Positions 5,969 through 11,086 of a stretch of DNA of 11,086 nt are shown piece after piece. The DNA is taken from NCBI GenBank assembly GCA_023386675.1, contig JAEWJG010000199.1:1-11086 (forward strand). Reading direction: 5' to 3'. The stretch comes from Actinomycetes bacterium. GTDB taxonomy: Bacteria; Actinomycetota; Actinomycetes; Actinomycetales; Microbacteriaceae. Each line of letters opens with the position of its first letter. The first letter of the stretch is position 1. The notes under the pieces are model-generated. The model searched no databases, was not told where the DNA came from, and saw nothing but the letters and a program-made list of their open reading frames with translations. The translations under genes were made by a program, and so were the position numbers.

Positions 5969-6615
5969 GGCTGCGCCCCGGAGCCGGGGTGGCCCAGCTC
6001 CAGCGGTCCGGTGAGCGGCGCGGGCTCGCGCTCCTGCCCGGCCGCCACGCCCGCGTGCGTGTGTCCGGCGACCCCGTGCGCAGCCGTGTGCGGCTCCTTC
6101 CGGGGGCACAGCTTGCCGCAGTACGAGCAGATGTAGCCGTCGCCCATCCTGGCCTTTCCGTTCAGCCGGTATTCGAGCATCCCGCCGTCGGCCTCGAGTG
6201 TGAACTCGACGAATGCGGGGCGCTCCAGCGACGGGATCGGAACGCGCATCGCCGCGAACGGCGCGCCATCGTCGTCCAGCGGCACCCAGAGCTTCTCCGG
6301 GTCCGGCCCGAAGATGGAGCCGGCTTTGTCGACGCGCGCCGGACGGTGGTCGTCGCGCACATGCAGGATGTGGCCGGCACGGATCATGTCGCGGGGCAGC
6401 GCCTGGTACAGCTCCGGCACGCCGTAGGCGATGGTGCCGCGGCGCAGGCGCGAGAACCCCTCTTCGGAGTCGTCGCCCATGACCACGAACGGCGGGGCCT
6501 CCGGCCGCCGGAGCACGATGACCGAGCCGCCCGACGGGCTGTCCGAGATGAGCTGGAGCACTGCGGTCGCCTCCACGACGGAGGCGCCGGCGGTCGGGCC
6601 GGATGCCTCAGGCAT
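5965..6615 (-). CDS. Hypothetical protein, paralogue B, with Cys/His-rich C-terminal tail (216 aa)
   Basis: I do not recognise a named family. Residues 16-156 align with the 163-residue protein encoded at 7038-7529. Shared blocks are ATAVL (16-20), RRG (58-60), LPRD (73-76), S-I/V-FG (100-103), VPLD (111-114) and PIPSL (126-130), in the same order and nearly the same spacing. This copy also has a C-terminal extension with Cys163, Cys166, Cys170, His176, His180, His185 and His187 (ICSYCGKLCP, then a His-rich stretch), which looks able to bind a metal such as zinc. A low-complexity Pro/Gly end follows. Start: ATG 6615 overlaps the end of the upstream gene by 8 bases, and the glycosyltransferase start overlaps this stop by 4 bases, so the three are one coupled unit. 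Confidence 0.82.
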   Translation of the reverse strand: MPEASGPTAGASVVEATAVLQLISDSPSGGSVIVLRRPEAPPFVVMGDDSEEGFSRLRRGTIAYGVPELYQALPRDMIRAGHILHVRDDHRPARVDKAGSIFGPDPEKLWVPLDDDGAPFAAMRVPIPSLERPAFVEFTLEADGGMLEYRLNGKARMGDGYICSYCGKLCPRKEPHTAAHGVAGHTHAGVAAGQEREPAPLTGPLELGHPGSGAQP

Positions 6616-7057
6616 GCGCCACCGACACCAGTTCCGTCTCGCGACGCCCGAGCTCGGCGTCGAAGCGTGCGCCCCACACGCGGTCGGCCTGCTCGATCAG
6701 GCATTCGGCCAGCCGGCCGACCACCTCCACGTCCGCGAGCAGCACCTCGCCGTCCGGCGCATGGCCGGCCTGGCGGCCGCGCAGCAGCCACGCGAAGCGC
6801 TCGGGGCGGGAGCCGTCCTTCGGGGCGTGCCGAGGTGCGGGGAGGCGGCTGATCTGGCGCGCGATCCACTCCGCCCGGGGCAGCGTCCACCACTCCTGGG
6901 CGTCGAGCGGATGCGCGGGCAGGCCCGGCATCGGCAGCCCGCTCTCCGCATCCACGGATCCCGACTCCAGGTCGGCCGCGTAGCCCGCTGAGAAACGCAC
7001 GCAGAGGCCCGGTCCGTCGTCGAGCAGCTGCTCGACCTCAGAGAGCTGATAAAGCAC
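6608..7057 (-). CDS. DUF6098-like protein (149 aa)
   Basis: A soluble protein of unknown function that resembles the family I know as DUF6098 (number from memory). Matching features are a short N-terminal helix that begins LSEVEQLL, LCVRFSAGYAADL at 18-30, the block ESGLPMPGLPAHPL at 38-51, WWTLPRAEWIARQ at 56-68 and, near the end, LLADVEVVGRLAE at 106-118 with RFDAELGR at 131-138. DUF6098 proteins occur widely in actinobacteria and have no known activity. Start: GTG 7057 is chosen because GGAGG at 7067-7063 sits 5 bases upstream and the family N-terminus begins here; a longer open frame continues upstream inside the preceding gene. It overlaps that gene by 20 bases and the next by 8. Confidence 0.85.
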   Translation of the reverse strand: MLYQLSEVEQLLDDGPGLCVRFSAGYAADLESGSVDAESGLPMPGLPAHPLDAQEWWTLPRAEWIARQISRLPAPRHAPKDGSRPERFAWLLRGRQAGHAPDGEVLLADVEVVGRLAECLIEQADRVWGARFDAELGRRETELVSVAHA

Positions 7058-7529
7058 GGGATCCTCCGCTCGGGACGGGTTCGTCGCGATCGGCGACGCG
7101 GTAGCGGCACTCCATGCGGGTGCGGGAGACGAGCTCGTACTCGTGCCAAGAGGGCAGGTCGAGCGACGGGATGGGGATGCGGACGCGCGCGGGCGCCTCG
7201 CCCTCGGCGTCCAGCGGGACGAAGACGACGACGTCCGACGCGCCGAAGACGGAGGCCGAGCAGGCGAACCGGCCCTGGACGTAGGCCTCCGAGGTGACCA
7301 CCACCGCGGGCTCCGACTCGACAGGGAAGTCGTCCCGCGGCAGCTCGCGGTAGGGCTCGGCGAGGCCGTGGACGCCTGGGCCCCGGCGCATCCGGACGAA
7401 GAGGTCGCGGCCGCCGAAGACGTCGAGCCGCATCGACGACGGGACGGACCCGTCGACCAGCACGGCGACCGGGGTCCGCGCACGACGCGGCAGCATCATC
7501 AGCACCGCTGTCGCCGTCATATCGCCCAT
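7038..7529 (-). CDS. Hypothetical protein, paralogue A (163 aa)
   Basis: Unrecognised family, shared with paralogue B at 5965-6615. Conserved landmarks are ATAVL (6-10), RRG (48-50), LPRD (63-66), SVFG (93-96), VPLD (104-107) and PIPSL (119-123), then an aromatic and acidic strand region (WHEYEL...MECRYRV). The pattern of short hydrophobic stretches suggests a mainly beta fold; no signal peptide or membrane helix is seen. It lacks the Cys/His tail of paralogue B and ends in a Ser/Gly/Ala tail. Start: ATG 7529 has a TAGCTT -10 box 7 bases upstream and no Shine-Dalgarno; a second ATG three codons later is possible. It is first of four overlapping genes that end with the glycosyltransferase. Confidence 0.82.
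   Translation of the reverse strand: MGDMTATAVLMMLPRRARTPVAVLVDGSVPSSMRLDVFGGRDLFVRMRRGPGVHGLAEPYRELPRDDFPVESEPAVVVTSEAYVQGRFACSASVFGASDVVVFVPLDAEGEAPARVRIPIPSLDLPSWHEYELVSRTRMECRYRVADRDEPVPSGGSRALSAL
7063..7067 (-). promoter_or_regulatory. Shine-Dalgarno fixing the GTG start of the DUF6098-like gene
   Basis: GGAGG on the minus strand, 5 bases before GTG 7057. It lies inside the coding region of the upstream paralogue A, so this gene starts translation within its neighbour's 3' end. Confidence 0.75.
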
Positions 7530-7536
7530 GCAAGCA

Positions 7537-7542
7537 AAGCTA
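7537..7542 (-). promoter_or_regulatory. -10 box of the four-gene operon, probably leaderless
   Basis: TAGCTT (TANNNT) on the minus strand, 7 bases before ATG 7529. A poor -35 candidate (TGCTTT, 7565-7560) sits 17 bases upstream. If correct, it separates the transcription of paralogue A onward from the DUF7882-type gene. Confidence 0.42.
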
Positions 7543-7553
7543 GGATGCGCGCG

Positions 7554-7569
7554 CCCCTAAAAGCAGGGG
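7554..7569 (-). terminator. Weak hairpin after the DUF7882-type gene
   Basis: On the minus strand CCCCT-GCTTTT-AGGGG gives a 5-bp stem with a 6-base loop. It is 33 bases past the stop of the DUF7882-type gene and lacks a T run after the stem. Possible weak terminator only. Confidence 0.25.
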
Positions 7570-7602
7570 ATTGACGATTGCACTACGGGGTGCGGGTCCC
7601 GG

Positions 7603-7917
7603 TCAGGGGATGTGGCGGCTGATCTCGTCCTCGGACATGATCACCATCCCGCCGGTGCGCTGCGAGGTGTGCATCAGCGCCTCGAGCCACTGCGGATTGA
7701 TCGCGGGCGGACGGCTGCCGCTGAACTGGAAGGCCAGAGGGACCTCGCGGCTGATCCAGAGCGAGACGCGGCCCGAGCCCTGCTCGACCGGCACGTCCCA
7801 GTTCAGCAGGAAGCTCTCATGACGGCGGAGCTTGGCGACGATCGCGAGCTTCACGTGGCTGAGCACGCGGTCGTCGAGATCGTATTCCTGGCCCGCGCCG
7901 TAGACGAGTTTTCCCAT
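7603..7917 (-). CDS. DUF7882-type small protein (104 aa)
   Basis: A short soluble protein that matches a family abundant in Microbacteriaceae, which I recall as DUF7882; older databases sometimes mislabel it as an ATP-dependent DNA ligase. Family features are MGKLVYG at 1-7, DDRVLSHVKLAI at 15-26, KLRRHESFLLNW at 29-40, GSGR--LWI at 47-55, FQFSGSRPPAINPQWLEALM at 63-82 and a Ser/Gly turn before VIMSED. The function is unknown, and genomes often hold several copies. Start: ATG 7917 begins the family's MGKL motif; an in-frame GTG at 7944 would add nine residues without support. CACTAT ends 6 bases before the ATG and could be an imperfect leaderless -10 box. A 73-base gap separates it from paralogue A, so it may or may not share that operon. 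Confidence 0.87.
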   Translation of the reverse strand: MGKLVYGAGQEYDLDDRVLSHVKLAIVAKLRRHESFLLNWDVPVEQGSGRVSLWISREVPLAFQFSGSRPPAINPQWLEALMHTSQRTGGMVIMSEDEISRHIP

Positions 7918-7956
7918 AACCACATAGTGCCGTATGAGTGGCACAAGATTCCTCTC

Positions 7957-7975
7957 GTGTCAGGGGGATTGACAC
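7957..7975. repeat. Inverted repeat between the sugar operon and the DUF7882-type gene
   Basis: GTGTCA and TGACAC arms, 6 bases each, around a 7-base centre containing GGGGG. It lies 16 bases past the stop of the flavoprotein gene and about 40 bases upstream of the DUF7882-type gene. It could be a weak terminator for the sugar operon or an operator for the next gene. It lacks a T run. Confidence 0.4.
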
Positions 7976-7991
7976 CTGTGCAGGACCGTGG

Positions 7992-9545
7992 TTAAACCGG
8001 TTCGACGCGCTGGCCGCCGTCGCGGAGGAGGTTCCGAAGCACGTCGAAGGGCGCGTCGTGAACGGCGATCCCGCGGGAGGCGGCGAACGCAGCCGCCGTC
8101 CCCGCCGCCTGACCGAGCATCATGTACTGCGGCTCCATCCGCACCGACGCGAACGCGACCGCGGACGCCGACAGGCAGACCGGCACCAGGAGGTTCGCCG
8201 CGTCCTCCCGCCGCGGGAGCAGCGCCCCGTACGGGATGCCGTAGATCGGCACGGGCACCGACAGGTACCCCTCGGTGAACACCGTGCCGATCGGGTCCGG
8301 ATGCTCGTAGACCCAGCGCCACACCCGCTGCACCTCGCGCACGTCGATGTGGTACGAACCGAGGGCCACGGTGTCGGACGGGATGGCACCCGTGAGCAGG
8401 TCGTGCTCGGTGAGGATGCGCGCGCCCACCATCCGCCGCGCCTCGCGCACGTACAGCTGGTGCGGGAGGTGGCCGGTGTCGGCGAACTCGCTCCGCGGCA
8501 GCCCCCAGCGCGACAGCTCGCGCCGGATCGCGGCCGGCACAACGGGGTCGTGCGACAGGAAGTACAGGAAGCCGCGCGTGTGCGACAGGTGGTGCTGCCG
8601 CAGCTCCTCGCGGCGACCGGGCGACGCGTCCGGGTACTCCCAGGCCGACCCGTCGAGGACGCTCAGCGAGACCGGGCCGAGCGAGTTGCCGTCCGCCATC
8701 CCGCCGGGAAGGTTCGGCTCCAGGCCGATCAGCTGGCCGGCCGTGCGCTCCACCCCCTCGCGGCGGTCGCGGGCAAACAGCCGGCGACCCAGCTCCCAGT
8801 ACTCCTCGTCGTAGTCGGCGGGCCGGTCGAACGGGATGCGATCGGCGGCCGTGGTCAGGCAGACGCGGTAGCCGTAGGACATGACGCCGCCGTCGCCCTC
8901 GCCGAGCTGCGCGAGGGGCCGGTCGTGCAGTTGCGGGAGGACACGGCCCTCCGTTCGTCCGGTGTGGTCGCCGGCGAAGGGCGAGACCCACGGCGGCATG
9001 GCGTGCATCCCGGGCACGAGCTCCTGCCGCCCGGCGAACCGCTCGCCGTGGAGGGCGCGGTCCTCCCGGCCGATGCGATAGGGCACACCCGCCTCCGCCA
9101 GCAGGTCGCCCTCGTAGCTCGCGTCGATGAAGACGGCTGCTTCCAGGCGGTCACCGGCGGTCGTGGTCAGCGCCCGCAGTTCGCGACCGTCGCGTCCTTC
9201 GGCCGTCTCGACCGCATCCAGACGCGCGCCGAACTCGACCTCGACGCCCGCCTGCTCCAGCCAGCGCCGGAAGATCGCCTCCGCGACGTGCGGCTCGGGT
9301 CCCGTGTAGCGGCCGGGCGCGGTGCCGTAGTGCTTCGCGATGTCCGACCGGAGGCGCGCCGCTGCGCCGCCGAGGGCGCGGACGTCGCCGACGTCGGTGT
9401 ATCCGAGACCGCCGGACGTCATCCCGCCGAGGTGCCGTCCTGGTTCGAGCAGCAGCACACGGGCTCCGCCCTCTGCGGCCGCCACCGAGGCGGCGACCCC
9501 GGCCGAGGTCGCGCCGTAGACGACGACGTCGGCCTGCCGGCTCAT
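7992..9545 (-). CDS. FAD-dependent oxidoreductase, FAD_oxidored type
   Basis: A 517-residue flavoprotein resembling the FAD_oxidored family (Pfam PF12831, from memory), often found in carbohydrate-use operons with unknown substrates. The FAD-binding loop is YGATSAGVAAS at 10-20, followed by LLLEPGRHLGGMTSGGLG at 31-48, where Glu34 is placed to hold the adenosine ribose. FIDASYEGDLLAEAG is the usual second FAD contact. Near the C-terminus LSASAVAFASVRMEPQYMML and then GQAAGTAAAFA is the highly conserved family ending. Length is normal and no signal peptide is seen, so it is cytosolic. Start: ATG 9545 overlaps the TGA of the GH4 gene (ATGA), and the fold begins here; the longer open frame to 9620 is low-complexity. 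Coupling to GH4 suggests it acts on the same glycoside or its product. Confidence 0.9.
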   Translation of the reverse strand: MSRQADVVVYGATSAGVAASVAAAEGGARVLLLEPGRHLGGMTSGGLGYTDVGDVRALGGAAARLRSDIAKHYGTAPGRYTGPEPHVAEAIFRRWLEQAGVEVEFGARLDAVETAEGRDGRELRALTTTAGDRLEAAVFIDASYEGDLLAEAGVPYRIGREDRALHGERFAGRQELVPGMHAMPPWVSPFAGDHTGRTEGRVLPQLHDRPLAQLGEGDGGVMSYGYRVCLTTAADRIPFDRPADYDEEYWELGRRLFARDRREGVERTAGQLIGLEPNLPGGMADGNSLGPVSLSVLDGSAWEYPDASPGRREELRQHHLSHTRGFLYFLSHDPVVPAAIRRELSRWGLPRSEFADTGHLPHQLYVREARRMVGARILTEHDLLTGAIPSDTVALGSYHIDVREVQRVWRWVYEHPDPIGTVFTEGYLSVPVPIYGIPYGALLPRREDAANLLVPVCLSASAVAFASVRMEPQYMMLGQAAGTAAAFAASRGIAVHDAPFDVLRNLLRDGGQRVEPV

Positions 9546-10807
9546 GCGTCCGCGAACTGGGGCAGCAGGTCGCCGCCGGTCTCGAAGAGCCCCCGCTCGA
9601 GCGCGGTCACCAGGTCCCATTGCTGCACGAGGGGATGCGCGAGAAGCGCCTTCCGCACCAGGCGCCGATCACCGGTGACCGCGGCGCGCGCGGCGAGACG
9701 CTCGTACGCGCTGACGTGCTGGATGAGACCGAGCAGCTCGGGGGCGACCGGCTCCTGCGGCAGCGGCGTCGCGCCCGACGCATCCACCCGGCACAGCGTC
9801 TCGATCACGTCGTCGTCGGCCAGGCCCGGGATGAGACCGTGGTTGCGGACGTTCACGACGTGGTGGTCGCCGGTGCCCGCGACGAGGGAGGCGAGCAGCG
9901 CGGTCGCGGCCTCGCTGTAGAACGCGCCGCCGCGCGCCTCCAGCTGCGGCGGCTTCGTGTCGACGCGCGGGTCCGCGTACAGCTGCAGGAGCTCGCGCTC
10001 GACGTCGGCGACGACGGTCGCGCGCGGGGTGCCCGCGTTCAGCTCCGCCACCGTGGCGTCGTGCGCGTAGTAGTACTTCAGGTAGTACGAGGGCAGCACT
10101 CCGAGGTCGCGGATCAGCTCGCCGGTCACACCGCCGCGCCTTCCGAGCTCGTCGGAGCGCTCCGCGATCATCCCGGGCAGCACATCCACGCCGTCGACGC
10201 GGATGTGGCGCACCCACGAGAGGTGGTTGAGGCCGACAGGGTCGACCTCGACGCGATGCGGCTCGACGCCTCGTTCGCGCGCGATCCAGCGCTGCACGCC
10301 GATCGCGAAGTTGCAGAGCCCCATCGCCTTGTGGCCGTCGTCGAGCAGGGCCCGGGTGTTGATGCCGACGGGGTTCGTGAAGTCGACCACCCACGCGCCC
10401 GGGTTCGCCCGCTCCCGCGCCTCGCGCGCGATGTCGAGCACCACCGGAACGGTGCGCAGCGCCTTGGCCAGGCCGCCGGCACCGGTCGTCTCCTGGCCGA
10501 CGCACCCACAGGCGAGCGGGAACAGCTCGTCCTGGAGGCGCGCCTGCTGGCCGCCGACGCGCAGCTGGACGAGCACCGCGTCCGCGCCGTCGATCGCCGC
10601 CGTGCGGTCGGTGGTCAGGGTGACCGGCACGTCCGCGCCCTGGCGCGCGAGCATCCGGCGCACCATGCCGCCGACGATCTCGAGCCGAGGGCCGTCGATG
10701 TCCATGAGCCACAGCTCGTCGACCGTGAGGCGTTCGCGCTCGTTCCACAGGCCGGAGACGAGCTCGGGCGTGTAGGTGGAGCCGGCGCCGATGACCGTGA
10801 CCTTCAT
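9542..10807 (-). CDS. GH4 family 6-phospho-glycosidase (6-phospho-beta-glucosidase type)
   Basis: A 421-residue NAD+- and metal-dependent glycosidase. GH4 enzymes cleave 6-phosphorylated glycosides by a transient oxidation at C3, elimination and re-reduction, unlike classical hydrolases. Evidence: the Rossmann motif VIGAGSTYTPELVSGL at 5-20, LMDID at 35-39 for the NAD ribose, LRVGG at 82-86, GQETTGAGGLAKALRT at 104-119, the metal ligands Cys165 (CN) and His195 (GLNH), and the Tyr cluster at 241-247 where the catalytic base lies. Length is typical. The GLNHLSW version and overall pattern favour 6-phospho-beta-glucosidase over alpha-galactosidase or alpha-glucosidase, but specificity needs assay. 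Start: ATG 10807 has AAAGGA 5 bases upstream. It sits 30 bases after the kinase gene and overlaps the flavoprotein gene by 4 bases. Confidence 0.93.
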   Translation of the reverse strand: MKVTVIGAGSTYTPELVSGLWNERERLTVDELWLMDIDGPRLEIVGGMVRRMLARQGADVPVTLTTDRTAAIDGADAVLVQLRVGGQQARLQDELFPLACGCVGQETTGAGGLAKALRTVPVVLDIAREARERANPGAWVVDFTNPVGINTRALLDDGHKAMGLCNFAIGVQRWIARERGVEPHRVEVDPVGLNHLSWVRHIRVDGVDVLPGMIAERSDELGRRGGVTGELIRDLGVLPSYYLKYYYAHDATVAELNAGTPRATVVADVERELLQLYADPRVDTKPPQLEARGGAFYSEAATALLASLVAGTGDHHVVNVRNHGLIPGLADDDVIETLCRVDASGATPLPQEPVAPELLGLIQHVSAYERLAARAAVTGDRRLVRKALLAHPLVQQWDLVTALERGLFETGGDLLPQFADA

Positions 10808-10812
10808 GCTGG

Positions 10813-10818
10813 TCCTTT
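10813..10818 (-). promoter_or_regulatory. Shine-Dalgarno of the GH4 gene
   Basis: AAAGGA on the minus strand, 5 bases before ATG 10807. It is in the 30-base gap after the kinase stop codon; no promoter or terminator is seen in that gap, which supports cotranscription. Confidence 0.6.
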
Positions 10819-10837
10819 CTGCAGGGTTCGGGGTGGT

Positions 10838-11086
10838 TCAGCGGGACGCGGCGCGTTCGCGGAGCGCCCGCACGAGGCCGTCGACCGGACGGAAGGCGAG
10901 GGGGGACGCGTCGAAGCCGCGTTCGCGCAGGCCGTCGCTCACCGTTGCTCGGAATCCGGGATCGGAGAACAGGCCACCGGCGAGGACGGCCGGCGTGCCC
11001 GGCGGGACGGGCGCGTCCGGCCCGAAGGCGCCGCGCGTCACGACGCCCGCGAGCAGCAGCGCCTCGTCGGCCGCGCGGGCCAGGAG
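10838..11086 (-). CDS. BadF/BadG-type sugar kinase (N-acetylglucosamine kinase-like), C-terminal part (truncated)
   Basis: The last 82 residues of a gene that enters from the right edge in frame. They resemble the C-terminus of BadF/BadG/BcrA-type ATPases, the group that includes many actinobacterial N-acetylglucosamine kinases. The clue is PAVLAGGLFSDPGFRATVSDGL, the late adenosine-contacting AGG loop and following helix of this fold, then FDASPLAFRPVDGLVRAL, matching the usual ending where a promoter-proximal 'P..GAL.LA' motif is seen. Catalytic and phosphate-binding motifs are outside the window. Position upstream of GH4 fits a role in phosphorylating the sugar that GH4 then uses or releases. 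ROK-type kinases are less likely because the ending differs. It shares no overlap with GH4; the gap is 30 bases. Confidence 0.68.
   Translation of the reverse strand, partial: LLARAADEALLLAGVVTRGAFGPDAPVPPGTPAVLAGGLFSDPGFRATVSDGLRERGFDASPLAFRPVDGLVRALRERAASR

Noticed and set aside
4943..6136. 397-codon plus-strand open frame
   Set aside because: Antisense to the glycosyltransferase, beginning inside the twin palindromes; no recognisable domain.
5003..7917. Idea that the minus-strand unknown cluster is an anti-phage or toxin-antitoxin system
   Set aside because: No nuclease, NTPase, toxin or transposon-linked motif is visible and base composition matches the neighbours, so there is no sequence support.
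7938..9920. 660-codon plus-strand open frame
   Set aside because: It is antisense to the FAD_oxidored and GH4 genes, both of which have intact motifs; its product is His/Arg/Val-rich without domains.

Overview
The window is GC-rich DNA from an actinobacterium. Strong G/C use at third codon positions, GTG starts, leaderless-type promoters and a DUF7882-type gene (a family I associate with Microbacteriaceae) suggest Leifsonia, Microbacterium or a relative. The genus is an inference; no rRNA or other strong taxonomic marker is present. Coding density is high, and no stretch longer than about 100 bases lacks a gene. I see no IS element, phage gene, CRISPR array, tRNA or rRNA.

Layout. (1) 1-883, minus strand: the 5' part of a PrmC/HemK-like glutamine methyltransferase, cut by the window edge, preceded by a flavodoxin-like NAD(P)H-FMN reductase. 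(2) 978-4925, plus strand: a small conserved unknown, a small acidic-tailed unknown, an FAD oxidoreductase fused to a Rieske domain, a proline-rich four-helix membrane protein with a strong terminator, and a coiled-coil unknown. (3) 4926-5002: a convergent junction holding two near-identical palindromes. (4) 5003-7917, minus strand: a DUF7882-type gene, then four overlapping genes. These are two diverged paralogues of an unrecognised family on either side of a DUF6098-like gene, and a GT-B glycosyltransferase. (5) 7992-11086, minus strand: a sugar catabolism operon with the end of a BadF-type sugar kinase, a GH4 6-phospho-glycosidase and an FAD_oxidored-type flavoprotein joined to GH4 by a 4-base overlap.

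How the genes work together. The GH4-kinase-flavoprotein set is best read as uptake-independent breakdown of a phosphorylated beta-glycoside, perhaps an amino-sugar disaccharide, with the sugar transporter probably outside the window. The four-gene minus-strand set at 5003-7529 is translationally coupled throughout, which argues for one shared process. Nothing in the sequence names that process, and it is the most likely place for something undescribed.

Several genes have a TANNNT-type -10 box ending 6-7 bases before the start codon and no clear Shine-Dalgarno. They are probably leaderless transcripts, and this pattern helped choose starts, notably the GTG at 217.
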